The translations under genes and the position numbers were made by a program. This document shows, piece by piece, positions 1-9,889 of a DNA stretch of 37,185 nt (positions within the stretch are counted from its first letter, which is position 1; each line of letters starts with the position of its first letter). The notes beneath the pieces were generated by a model. The model ran no database searches, was not told where the DNA came from, and was given only the letters and a program-made list of their open reading frames with translations. The stretch is taken from the NCBI GenBank assembly GCA_030407005.1, contig JAUDYN010000020.1, positions 1 through 37,185 of the forward strand, in the 5' to 3' direction. This DNA is from Desarmillaria ectypa (lineage: Eukaryota; Basidiomycota; Agaricomycetes; Agaricales; Physalacriaceae).

Positions 1-1019
1 AGCATCTGTTGATGATTGCAGCTTTAATTTTGATTCCAATTCGAAAGGAAGAGGATGAATTTAGTGAGAGTTTACCTGTTAGAGCTCCCTGAAAGACATA
101 TTACCTGCTATTTTCTTCCAAACTTATTGGGCTGAAGTGATTCAATCAGTAGGTGAAATGGTTGTGTATGGAAGACGACGAACAATATGGAAACCCAAGA
201 CGTCTTTAGCTTGGCGAGCATGCTTTTCGAATGCTACCAGAGGCATAGGGAATACAAATTTCGGAGAAGGATGATGAATACGAATGGTATGTTCGGTTAG
301 AATCTATAGTTAATGGGTCCGTGCAGGTATCGCAGATAGATATACAAGAAGTTAGCCTCATTGGTCTGCAAGGAAAATATGAATTGCTCAAATGAGGTGC
401 TACAATTATGTTTCAGTCCAATCCAGTCATACTGATCGTCTATAGCAATAGTATTGAGGATAGTGTTCATATCAGAGCTGATCAAAGCACGTAGTATTTA
501 CACTACTTTTTCGTCCTGAGAGAAATTTCCATGAATGTCGTCAGCCTTATGGTGGACTCAGACGACCCTTGGCGACAGCACCTCTGAGTATGTGTTTTCT
601 ATGGATGCGAAAATTTGTTCCGTGTCTCTGGGATTGGTCCGAGCGGAACGAGACGAATGTCGTCCAGTGACAGAGCAGATATGCTGTTGTCGCCTCATAA
701 CCTTGAGGATGGTTATGTAGTATATATAGAAATCAGTAGGTTCAACTTGCTAAGACATTGAAGCTTGAAGAAGCGTGGTAACCCAGAGTCTCGTCCTATG
801 CCCACTCTGCAACAGGTGTCACCCTTCTTAAGAAGGATTTTGCATTCTTGCTCCAGGAGCGCTTCATGTTAACTTAGACATTTAAGGCTAACAGTGGTTT
901 CTCAACGTAGTGACTCACCTACCCACAGGGACTTGGCAAACCATGTTACCGCGAGGGCGCTGAGGTTTCCCAAAGTGGCGCATGCGCAGACGGAGGCGGC
1001 GGGGTATTTCCGGCTGTGT
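1..1019. other. Left edge, no gene recognised
   Basis: Only short overlapping open frames are present; the longest are on the - strand at 206-391 and 297-485. Neither has a family motif that I recognise, and I could not join them with convincing splice sites. CpG is at a normal level here, unlike in the transposon cluster, so this is probably host intergenic sequence or part of a gene whose exons I cannot delimit. Confidence 0.4.
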
Positions 1020-1376
1020 TCATATCCCGCAAAATCCTCGTGCAAAGTCAAGCATCTCAGTCAAAAGGCGGCCGTGTGTTGATGGCCCGTAATCAGTGTC
1101 ATAGTCCGTCAGCCAGGAAGCAGTATGTGGCACGATTCTTTTAGGGAATATACGAGGTCTCTGACTCAGGATACTTACAAGCTCCCGTGTCGTTGTTTGT
1201 GAGCAGGTAATAAGCTGAATTATATTATTGGCAGGGGTCAAACTGAACGCGCTGTTCGGAAAGGTTTCAACTTCATCTTGCCAATCATGAGAGCTTGAAG
1301 GTGCGCCACCAGGTTGGTCAGTATGAGAGACAGAGGAATGCAGAGGTGGGGCATATAATTTAACTTTGGAGGACAT
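1020..1376 (-). CDS. Hypothetical ORF, 118 aa, possibly a first exon
   Basis: This open frame starts at an ATG at 1376 with a favourable A at -3 and runs 118 codons to a TGA. The product is Ser/Pro-rich at its N-terminus and matches no family I recognise. A canonical donor (GTAAGT) lies inside it after codon 72 (near 1160), so the real exon may end there and the rest be intron. No acceptor gave a convincing continuation. It could also be a chance frame in GC-balanced sequence. The length and the start context are the only support. Confidence 0.25.
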   Translation of the reverse strand: MSSKVKLYAPPLHSSVSHTDQPGGAPSSSHDWQDEVETFPNSAFSLTPANNIIQLITCSQTTTRELVSILSQRPRIFPKRIVPHTASWLTDYDTDYGPSTHGRLLTEMLDFARGFCGI

Positions 1377-2569
1377 TGGTAAAAACTTGAAGACGAGAAC
1401 TCAAGATCGGAGGGTGGCACAGAACACGTGGCTGTGACTTTGAAATGTGGCTGTGGCTACCGTGACCCAGTCGCGTCTTCCAAAATCATTCGTTCACCTC
1501 TTGTCCTTCAACCTCGACCCTACAGCCCTTTCTGAATTTTCCCCTACCCTACCTTACGCTGAAGCTCCCGAGGCAGTGATATAATACCCGTAGATCGTGT
1601 TGACCTCGTCCACCTTCCCGTGATACGGAAATCGCAGCAATCGGCTTTGCAGCATGCGAAACTGTCAGCAAGAACCCAACGTACCCAGGAATGACTTGCG
1701 GGGATCGCAGTATAAAATCAGAGAGGTCATGTGCTATACATGCAGCTATTTACGTGTACAAAAACTTTGGAAAGAAATCTAGGGATGGGGTAACCTTGAG
1801 GTGCGCATATGCGCCATTTTCCCTTGGTGGTCGCTTATCTAGACCTCGCGTAGGCATATTTGTGCTAGAAATGCTATTCCTGCGTACGCATTGGGTTCAC
1901 TACTACCCTTAGTGAATAGGATGGAGTGTTTTCTGGTTGTCGAAGGCTGGCGTGGATAGCCACTAATTTCGTCAGTAGTGTCAACCGAGTACAGGCCTGA
2001 TTATAGCCTGCCGGCTGTGACTTCCTTTTCAAGGTCGAACTGGGATAGCAAGCGACAAACAACAAAATACCGTTTGGTTTCAGGTCTCAACAGGATAATG
2101 AATGCTTAGAGTATCAACTATACTCAGTGATAATAAAGGAGTAGGCGACAAGCGACGAAAGACTAGCAATCCTCGTGGAAATTTCTTGACTCATATATTG
2201 ACAGCAGCTATGCTTGACGAATCGCCCCATTGACTACAAAGAAGGTACTTTTCCTTTCTTCTGGACATGTCGCCTGCCGTTGACGGTCTATTAATTGTTC
2301 TAGGTCCTGGAGCCAAGCTTAATCCCCGAGGGTGACGGCATATAAGTTATTCAATATATGCTGTCTCCTGCGTCTAGGATTGTAACAGAGTCAAAGGGAT
2401 GGCGAATCATAGTATGCCGTTATATTCTATCTTGTTTTATGATGCTCGTAGCATTCATTCTTAAACGCTACCCAGACATTATTAGCGCCTGTCATGGATC
2501 TTGTGTATCTGTAAACTCGGTGCATGAGTCAACGCATGCCTACACTCGGCCTTCTCGGTCCTAGCAGTG
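1377..2569. other. Intergenic stretch, nothing recognised
   Basis: No open frame exceeds about 75 codons and none shows a known motif. Base composition and CpG content look like host sequence. I see no direct or inverted repeats that would mark a mobile element. Confidence 0.4.
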
Positions 2570-2664
2570 ACTCACACATAATTTTCTTTTACTTTCTCTA
2601 TTCTTCTTGCTCATACTAGAATATAATAGAACATTGTAGAATATTCATGACTCGAGCCTTTTAG

Positions 2665-2674
2665 TATATAAATA
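2665..2674 (+). promoter_or_regulatory. TATA box
   Basis: TATATAAATA lies about 90 bp upstream of the first copy of the tandem 15-mer. It is a good match to the eukaryotic TATA consensus. Its target gene is not identified. Confidence 0.4.
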
Positions 2675-2756
2675 CCGTCTGTAACCTTGTAGAAAAAAGA
2701 AGCAAGCTACTCATCTTCAAGTCCACTTCATTGTGTGAACTAAGCATCTGATCGGT

Positions 2757-2869
2757 TACGCCTAGCGCTTGTCAGAAACCTCGTCAGTTACGCCTAGCGC
2801 TTGCTGAACAACTCGTTGGATACGCCAAGTGCTTTCCGACACCAATCCGAAGACTACGCCTAGCGCTTG
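2757..2869 (+). repeat. Four-copy 15-bp motif, 32-34 bp period
   Basis: Copies lie at 2757-2771, 2789-2803, 2821-2835 and 2855-2869. The first, second and fourth read TACGCCTAGCGCTTG; the third is degenerate (TACGCCAAGTGCTTT). The spacers between copies are unrelated except for CTCGT fragments, so the core motif is conserved more than the 32-34 bp unit. Confidence 0.75.
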
Positions 2870-2880
2870 TCTTCATCTAC

Positions 2881-4096
2881 AGCCCATAATAGCTCTGCAC
2901 TCACCGGCTGCTTCCTACAGTAACTGCTTCGCACTTACTGACCCCTTTACCTCGCAAACTGGACCTCTCAGGTCTCCTCACGAACCCTTGCCGGAATCTA
3001 TTCTATTCCCTAACGACATACATCTCTATAACATATCCTACCTCGCTTCGATCATCACTTGTTGCCCCTCACTCTCATATCCTGATTTCGGCAGATTCCT
3101 AACAGCGCCACTATCGCCATTCCTTCCATCGAATACATACATGCTATCTACCATGGATTTTGCCCTGGGCCCTACAAAAGCCGCTTATCGATGCAATCGA
3201 TATGTTTGACCGACGTGCATTTACGCTAAGAAAGAAGCTAGCGCTTCGTCAATAGCAAAGGAAGGAAGGAAGGAACCGTGAAATGCGGGCATATTCTAGA
3301 GGAATATTCGTCCAGCTCCCACGCGGGAGAATCAGAGCGTGGCAACCTGGGCAAGAGCTATCACTAATGTAATGCCGATGCATGTGATCGATTGGAAGGG
3401 CATGGGACTTCATTTCAGGGCCTAGGACTTTGTACCGGTGCCGCAAACGACGATCTATCCATCGTTTTTCGAAGCCATCGGATTGAGTACAATGATACTG
3501 GTATGTCGTTTGCTTCAAATGTCAGAACTGAAGCTCCTGACATGAAGAAAGTATTCTCAGCAATGTTATTTGCACGTAAACCTCGGTCGACAGAAGATGT
3601 ACTGGCGGTACCCGTCTGTTCTGAATAATTGCCGCGGCAGGCTGGACGTTTCCTTTTACGGGCGTAACCGCAAAATCGTGGTTGCTGTCAAGAAGCCTGC
3701 TGCCCGACGCCTATTTGGGTGGATCTTAGGCAGGAGCATGTCCTTGTCTTACTTTTCCTTTCCCTCTAAGTGAACGAATATCCCTCCCCCCCACTCGCTC
3801 TCAGGCATCTATACTTCTTATATATTCCCTCAACTTTCATGTCCTCTTTTTCCTTACTATAAGCAGGTTCTCAGCAGGGATACATTTAACCTAACGAACC
3901 GCGGATCCCCTGCCGAGCTAACTTCCGGAATTCGAAGTGTCCCTACCCGTGCCTCATTACAATAACCCCAGAAAGCTTAAAAGTAGAAAAGGTTCGCGTC
4001 CCTGTTTTTAACGCTCAATCTTGGATACTTGCCTCTTCCTCTTGACCCTCCATCCGTTCACTGTCACTCACGTTCCTTCCCTCCCGCTGAAAAAAA
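2881..4096. other. Intergenic stretch upstream of the DUF6534 gene
   Basis: There is an open frame at 2829-3209 (+), which begins inside the repeat array and lacks a recognisable domain, and shorter ones at 3249-3773. I support none of them as genes. A poly-C run and CT-rich tracts at about 3780-3850 and 4060-4085 resemble the pyrimidine-rich promoters of fungal genes and probably belong to the gene that starts at 4097. Confidence 0.4.
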
Positions 4097-5894
4097 ATGA
4101 TACCTGATTTTTCACTTGATACGACGTAAGTTGCTGACACCGTTTCTTCAACTGACGTTCGGTTGAGGAGTTCTTCCTCTACACAGGATGGGTGCGGCAT
4201 TCATCGGTATCGTCGTTGCGGCAATGTATGTCATGTCTCTGTCACTTGCTCCCATCCTTCCACGTCTAATTTGTGACTGTTTTCTTGGACAGTCTGCATG
4301 GTGGTGCGCATCCTTTCGCATATGTCTCGTCTCTTTTCTCACACAATGCATCAGTTTCATGTGTCCAAGCCTGGTATTATTTTACGCATCAACGCGACGG
4401 GTGGCCACTGAAGTTGATCGTATGTTTGAGGCTCTTCCTCCCCGGCTCTCGCTAACCATGTGCTAGGTGGCGGCCGTTATGGTATTCGATACGGTACATC
4501 AGGCACTTATATCTCATACCGGTAAGGATTTTATATGCTTCGACACCAGTGTTGGTGCTAAGCTGAACTAACTGCGTACAGTCTATACCTATCTTGTCAC
4601 TCACTATGGAGATGCCGCTGAACTTCAAAAGACCGTTTGGTGAACTAGTCGCTCCTTTAATTTTTATGTTCTCGTTAAAGCATTCTTAGGAGTCTCCTGG
4701 CCGAGGTTTTGTTCAATGGCTTCACAGCCTTCCTCGTTCAGAGGTCAGTTTCTTGGTCTCTGACTGTGCCCGTTTTCTAAATTATCGTTAGCTTCCTCAC
4801 TCTGCGTGTCTGGCATTGTACGTCGTTTGATACTCACTCTTCGCCTCCTTGTTGTGCTGACCGAGATCTTAGTGAGCAATCGCAATTCTTTTGTCACGAC
4901 CATCGTTGCATCATTAGTCATCGCTGAATTTGGTAAGGGCTGTTTCAACATCACGCTCCGGGCATTGTTAACCTTTCTTTCTAGGTTGTGTGGTCGGTAC
5001 GTTAATATAGTCTTACACGATGGCGGGGTCTCATCACTTCCGTCCCTTTCTAGCATTTGGAACGCTAGCGTATGCATCATCATTATCTCGCCGCTCGTTG
5101 ACTGACCCCTGCCACAAGCTTGACCACCGTCCGCGACTTTGCAGAGCTCGCCACTTTGAAATACCTCTCCATCAGCGTGAATGCCCTCGCTGCAGCTGGA
5201 GATGTCCTCATTGCTTGCACCCTCTGTCTTCTCCTCCACCGTTCTAGGACTGGATTCGAAAAGAGTGACACCATGATCAATAAACTCGTATCCATCTTTT
5301 ATCCTATCTTTTCCAAGGATGCTCACCCGTGAACAGATCGTTTTCGCGGTCAACACTGGCCTTCTTACAAGTCTTTGCGCCGTTGCTTCTTTGATCTCTG
5401 TCAGTCGCACCCCTTTTCTCTCTTCGTATAGATGCTGATTGTGCCCAGATACTGACCGCACCCAACACGTTCATCTACATCACTTTTTTCTTCTGCATGG
5501 GGCGATGTGAGTCACTTTCCAAGCTCACCCAACCGGTATTGACACCCTTCCTTCGCAGTATACTCAAACTCCCTCCTTGCCACGCTGAACGCCCGCAAGG
5601 GCATTCGCACTGCCGCCGAAGGTATCAACAGTTCTAGCGAAATCAACTTCTCGCTGAAGGATATCTCCAAAGCCTCCGCATACGCATCGCGTTGTGGACC
5701 GAACATATCTATCAAAATTGACACGACCAAAGAGTTCACGAGTGATGTGGATCATAATGTGGTGCTAGCTGGTCATCCTATGGAGGACGGGTCACCGGAT
5801 GTATGTCATCACTCCGACTATTCTCGTGCATCTGGCTGACGACGACGAAAGACAGCTTCAAGCTCCAAGGCGAGCTGCACGTTTCGGGAGATGA
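4097..5894 (+). CDS. DUF6534-type multi-pass membrane protein, 16 exons, 331 aa
   Basis: Reading-frame-preserving splicing gives exons 4097-4125, 4187-4225, 4293-4303, 4355-4419, 4467-4521, 4582-4639, 4690-4743, 4792-4817, 4873-4932, 4985-4996, 5054-5069, 5119-5287, 5337-5399, 5449-5506, 5559-5800 and 5856-5894, 996 nt in all. Every intron is GT-AG. The product shows landmarks I know from basidiomycete DUF6534 proteins in order: GAAFIG near the N-terminus, QAWYYFTHQRDGWPLKL, FDTVHQALISHT, YTYLVTHYGD, LLAEVLFNGFTAFLVQ, AGDVLIA, SRTGFEKSDTMINKL, NTGLLTSLCA, APNTFIYI and YSNSLLATLNARKGIR. About seven hydrophobic segments are expected, as in a receptor-like fold; the molecular role of the family is unknown. 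The last intron (5801-5855) is the least certain: without it the frame stops at 5839. There are no disabling changes, so the gene looks functional. It lies 1.8 kb outside the transposon cluster. Confidence 0.88.
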
Positions 5895-7685
5895 TTGAAG
5901 CTGTTTGAGGTTGAGGACGACTCTTCTTGTACGCCGTTTCACGCTCGTTTTCATGCGTTACCGTTATTTTGTTTCTTATCTTTACGCTTTACACCTTTGT
6001 ATTTCTTTTACCATTCATCTGTGTACAGTAGCCGGCCGAGCATCCCAAAAGTGAATAGTCTTATGTTTGTGTTGCTGTTGGTTTCTGATGACAAAATTGT
6101 AGTTTTGGCTGGTTCATTACTAAAACAAACAGAGGTGTATTGCTGCGGCTTCTGATACGGGGTCTAAATGATCTTGAATATCGTATTCAAAGCTGAGCTT
6201 TTGAGTTCTGTCTTCTACCTATCAATGTAGGTGCTCATCTAATGAGTAGTCTTTTATAGTGTCGCTTTCCGACAAATACTTCCGTTTTATAGTTCTCTAC
6301 ACTGATGAAAAATGATGAATTTTAACTATGAATACATAGCAAATATGCAAAAGTTTTTCCGCCGTTTTTTTTACTAAAAAAAAGTACTAAAAGTATTTTA
6401 AAATTTTCACTATTATCCGCAGAAATTGCCAAATACAGTGAGAGGTTATAAAAATTTATACCACTTTTTCTACAAAAAGACTGAGAGAAAACTTTGAATA
6501 TTTTCTGCGTATTCAGGGGTAAAAATAATTAAATTTTAGTGCAGTGCTACTGGTTGGGGCCGGGAGAATTTCGTGTTTATATATGTGGTGCATTTTTGCG
6601 TTTTCGTCCGTTTGGTGTGTTTGGGTATGTTTTCGTGCTGCCGAGGGTGTTTTAGACCAGAATGTTATTGCACTTACCCTCCCACAAAGGCTTAGCTGCC
6701 CAGCTAGCATCATGTATCTGTATTTTAAATCACTGTAACTCACAATATACATAAAATTAATGCTTGTAGCATGTGATAGTACCTTGGGGAATGCTCCCTG
6801 TGTCGTGCTGTAAAATAAAATCAACGGTTAAGTCAGAACGCATCTCGCATCTCAATTGAAATTTGACCATGCACCTCGCAGTACTTCACGCATGTGTTGT
6901 GAAATGAAACGCGTGCATTCAAATAGAACGCGTTCATGTATGTGACTGTAACAGATTTGTGACAGGTGTGTTAGGGTGCGTTCAAGCCTACATCATGTTC
7001 CTCAGTACTTCTGGCTTAGTAAACAGCATTTGAGACCTTTTAATACTATTGGTCCACTCATAATTTTTTTTAGCAGCAACATCTCCAGTGTTCTCAATTA
7101 GCAATACTTATGAATAACAATATTGATCAATGATCCAAGGCATTTAATGAATAATACAAGTCAAGTAGTTCATAATTGTTGCAATTATCCTTGCTAGTAG
7201 AATATTAATTGGTGGAATATCGGCCTTGTTATGCACAGAAAATAAAATAGCAAAAAAATGCAAGTGTGTACCCAAAATTGCTTCTACTAAGAAAGCTGTT
7301 TAATCCACCTAATATCTAATAAATGATCTCAGCAATAGACTTGGCTATAAAAATGTCTGATATAACTGAATTTTATCATAAGAAGTATATATGCCTAGAT
7401 ATGATCATATATAAACCTGATAAACAAGTATATATCTTTACAGCCTGGCCTGTATTGGCATTAAGTTAATATCATTTGATAAGAGTTTAGGTGGCTTAGA
7501 AGGGTTGGTAAAGATATTACAACCAGTTACTCTTGTATAGATAGCATATTCAATACTAGCAATCCTCAATGTCACTATAACCGCTCTCCACCTTATCCTC
7601 ATGCTCATTAAAGCAAGTCCCATGCATCTTCTCAGGATTTATGCTAATACACTGTCACTTTGGAAGGTGTGGCAGCATTTGATAG
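5895..7685. other. 3' flank and AT-rich intergenic DNA up to the transposon cluster
   Basis: The first few hundred bases are probably the 3' UTR of the DUF6534 gene. About 6290-6530 is very AT-rich, with A and T runs and an inverted CGCAGAAA/TTTCTGCG pair near its right end, and could be a small decayed element. The stretch 6830-6970 has several ACGCGT-like words, including the palindrome GAACGCGTTC at 6926-6935. From about 7000 onward CpG becomes rare, which suggests the methylated transposon domain begins before the first LTR that I can delimit. No gene is recognised. Confidence 0.4.
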
Positions 7686-7933
7686 TGTTGTGAAAAACAG
7701 GGGATGAATAGATCAGTTCATTCCCAGTTAGTACATGCACAGTGTTAGGCCAATAGTATTGTGCTTGGCTGAGCTCTGCAAACACATGCAGATGTACACT
7801 ACTGTACCTACTTATATACTAAATGCTAATGTACTAGAATCTTCTACAACTTTCCTAATATTTCTCTCTTAATCAGCAAGTTTGACATGATGCCAGATTG
7901 CCATCATCTTGGCTCAACTCTCAAATCCCAACA
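7686..7933 (-). mobile_element. Solo LTR of family E with 5-bp TSD
   Basis: This 248-bp block begins TGTTGTGAAA and ends CCCAACA, and is flanked by the perfect direct repeat GATAG (7681-7685 and 7934-7938). A diverged copy lies inverted at 34687-34920. A TATA-like word (AGTATATAAGTAGG on the - strand) sets the orientation. The TG...CA ends, the TSD and the absence of coding sequence make a solo LTR the best call; a MITE is less likely. Confidence 0.7.
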
Positions 7934-8437
7934 GATAGTCTTCTTGGGCTCAATGTTGGTCTTATCTAGTTGCATCAGTAAGTGTAATAATAGTATTTGG
8001 AAAGATTGGAAATGTAGATAGAGGTAGAATAGTATAAATACCAGTCTGTATTAGTGGAAGGTCAGATTTCTGGCCCCTGGAATGCTACCAAGCAATTAGT
8101 ACAGGTTTATTGGCTAAGAGCTTCGAGTCATAGACTCACCTGGAATAGAATTTGGTGACCTGGTCACTTTGTGTGTGCAAGAACAGTTCAGAAAGTTACA
8201 GACAGAAAACCTGAGATACAGACCAGAATCCATGTTTAGTACAAGTAAACTGCAACCAGGCAGTTAGTACACATTCAGGAACTGTACCAGGCAGCCTATT
8301 TAGTGACAGATTATGTTCAGTAGCACAGAAAGTATAGACTTATGCTGTTTCAAGCATATTCAATCAAATAAACTTCTATTCAATCACAACCTGGAAACTA
8401 GTATCTACAGTACAAGCATTGACCAGATGTAACTTAC
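7934..8437 (+). repeat. Unassigned LTR-like sequence with TATA box
   Basis: There is no open frame. A TATA box (TATAAATA, 8033-8040), a repeated CAGGCAG-type word and an AATAAA signal (8367-8372) follow each other in + orientation, the order expected in U3-R of an LTR. I find no matching copy in the window and cannot place its ends, so it may be a fragment of an older element into which D was inserted. Confidence 0.3.
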
Positions 8438-8470
8438 TGTTAGTGACCAACTTGACAAACAAGGTCAAAC
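8438..8470 (-). mobile_element. LTR D, left piece
   Basis: The sequence TGTTAGTGACC... is the end of an LTR whose remaining 507 bp lie at 33951-34457. The two pieces join when element B and one copy of its TSD are removed. Together they make a 540-bp - strand LTR related to the LTRs of B and C: it shares the CTAGGCTG...CAGTCA block, the TATA box and the transcript-start motif. Confidence 0.7.
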
Positions 8471-8889
8471 TGTTAGACCCAATCTTCATGTGATCCTTTA
8501 GATGTGCTAGGTCCCAGGGCTGTCTCATGTTCGGACAGTCACTCAAGGAGATTTAGCTATCATTGTCTGGACCCAAGGAAGAAGGGCTAAGGTCTTAGCC
8601 AAGTTCTTGGAGTGAAGGGTTGATATAGATAAACTTTAGCTCAAAGCTGGGGATTATACAGTGAGAGCTATCCTACTTTTATATGAAAACTAAGAGTCCT
8701 AATGTGGATATGATAGTATGAAGTCTATGTGTGAAACAATAAGAAACATCCATTAGGCAAGCAACCATTGCAAGCCATAGCACAATTGCTGAAGTCATTT
8801 GGTATGGGCAAGGTGATGGTGATGTGGTAATGATAGATGTGGAAGATAATGGTAATCACTGGGATAGGATAGGTGGAAAAATCATAACA
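8471..8889 (-). repeat. 3' LTR of element B
   Basis: This 419-bp LTR (+ strand TGTTAGACCC...ATCATAACA) is the same length as its partner at 33527-33945. The transcript-start motif TTAGCTCAAAGCTGG (+ strand) begins at 8636. It is followed internally by the polypurine tract and abuts LTR D through the TSD. Confidence 0.88.
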
Positions 8890-8900
8890 TTACCCCCTTA
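8890..8900 (-). promoter_or_regulatory. Polypurine tract of element B
   Basis: The - strand reads TAAGGGGGTAA immediately upstream of the 3' LTR, the expected plus-strand primer for reverse transcription. A (AAGAGGGTAA) and C have matching tracts at the same position. Confidence 0.75.
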
Positions 8901-8921
8901 TTAAGACAGTCATCCCAACTG

Positions 8922-9409
8922 TCAGGGTTCCTCTTCTGGAATGTCATACTGAGAGGCAGCTTGGTTGTCCCCATACTTATTGAGTAGGGCCTTCTAGTGG
9001 GTTTTATCCAGGTTCTTGATCCATTTCCAGATTCCATTCTCTCATTGTGTGAGGTATGCAATGTCTCCATTTTCTGAGTATTCATGGTCAAGGATCATGG
9101 AGACAGCTTTCTGGTTAATTATGATTTTGGCTGTATCTCACCTTCATGTGTGTTGCACCTTTACCTTGTATTCCTTGATAGCATTCTGTGTGTTTTCCAT
9201 CTCTGTGTCTCTGACCCAGGAGTTATATTCTTGGGTCCATCCTACCCATTTGACTAGGTAGTTGGTCTTGATCTTAGAGTGCTGTCCCTTTTTGGCACAT
9301 ACTCAGTGGGTCCATGAGTTGAATACTTCTTTGACTTCATACTTCTTTTCACTGTTGATGAGGTCAGGAGGAGATAGTGGTGGTGGTTGTTGATTTGGAA
9401 AAGTGGAAG
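8922..9409 (-). pseudogene. Element B: integrase C-terminus, chromodomain and tail domain
   Basis: The - strand frame encodes a proline-rich linker (FPNQQPPPLSPPDLI), a chromodomain (KKYEVKEVFNSW, then YLVKWVGWTQEYNSW) and a further segment, ILDHEYSENGDIAYLTQ, ending in EEP-stop. In chromoviruses the chromodomain directs integration to marked chromatin. The tail segment also follows the chromodomain in element A, so it was inherited. At least four in-frame stops, mostly TGA or TAG explained by C-to-T, make it non-functional. The piece ends at 9409, where element A inserted, and continues at 20711 beyond it. Confidence 0.8.
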
Positions 9410-9648
9410 CAGTATGTTACAATTTTTCCATTATCTTATCTTATCCAAGTCATATCCATGACTCAACCATCTAATCCACCAGAGTTTCTGACTCATATTG
9501 ATCCTCTCACTGACCTTTACCCTCATTCTCACAAACTGTCACCCCAGACGTTATCTATTGGACCATGATCCTTCTGGATCCATTCCACTTCAACACCGTT
9601 CCAGCATGGGCGTTACCATTTCATTTATATATATCACCGTAAAAGCAG

Positions 9649-9656
9649 TATATAAG
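9649..9656 (+). promoter_or_regulatory. TATA box in LTR A
   Basis: TATATAAG lies 34 nt upstream of the sequence complementary to the primer-binding site. The LTRs of B, C and D have the same word at the same spacing, which supports use as the element's promoter. Confidence 0.65.
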
Positions 9657-9682
9657 TAGAGTAAAACTCACTGTTGTACTCT

Positions 9683-9695
9683 ATCTTTCGACTAA
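9683..9695 (+). promoter_or_regulatory. Presumed start of R, complementary to the PBS
   Basis: ATCTTTCGACTAA matches the reverse complement of the 13 bases that directly follow the LTR (TTAGTTGAAAGAT, 9832-9844) except at one position. There a CpG in the PBS appears to have become TpG. In Tf1-type elements the 5' end of the RNA folds back onto the PBS and primes minus-strand synthesis. Confidence 0.6.
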
Positions 9696-9831
9696 ACTTA
9701 AATCATATACCTCTTACTCTCACACACTAAAGACCACACTTAATCTTCTAACTGGGTAACTGTTCGAACACATAACAGCCCAAAGAAGACAGCTGATGTC
9801 CCAAGTCACATGACTAAGTCAGTCCCTAACA

Positions 9832-9844
9832 TTAGTTGAAAGAT
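9832..9844 (+). promoter_or_regulatory. Primer-binding site of element A, self-primer type
   Basis: TTAGTTGAAAGAT directly abuts the 5' LTR. It does not begin with TGG, as tRNA-primed sites usually do, and it is complementary to 9683-9695 within the LTR. Element B has the analogous TTAGCTCAAAGCT at the same place. Confidence 0.6.
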
Positions 9845-9889
9845 TTCCTTCTGCTTCTTCCAATACTAGCCATAAAGAAGCATTCTTTC

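Larger units (their letters stand above)
2570..2880 (+). repeat. Possible LTR remnant with TATA box and tandem 15-mers
   Basis: An AT-rich stretch carries a TATA box (TATATAAATA, 2665-2674). It is followed by four copies of a motif close to TACGCCTAGCGCTTG, spaced 32-34 bp apart. A TATA box followed by short repeats in the transcribed part is also what the LTR-like repeat X in this window shows. No second copy or TSD is visible, so this could equally be a host promoter with a repeated 5' leader. Confidence 0.3.
9415..9831 (+). repeat. 5' LTR of element A
   Basis: The LTR has TG...CA ends. A TATA box (TATATAAG) lies at 9649-9656, and the presumed transcript start (ATCTTTCGACTAA, 9683-9695) is 34 nt from the TATA start. 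The partner LTR is at 20289-20705. Most differences between the two are CG changed to TG or CA, which points to deamination of methylated CpG. Confidence 0.9.

Noticed and set aside
2829..3209. 126-codon + strand frame overlapping the 15-mer array
   Set aside because: It begins inside the repeat array, has no domain, and looks like a chance frame.
4811..4872. A frameshift in the DUF6534 gene after RVWH
   Set aside because: An intron with GTACGT donor and TTAG acceptor (4818-4872) restores the frame and gives the expected LSNRN continuation.
4745..5461. 238-codon - strand frame within the DUF6534 locus
   Set aside because: It is antisense to the spliced + strand exons, which give a complete family match; the frame crosses introns and exons alike.
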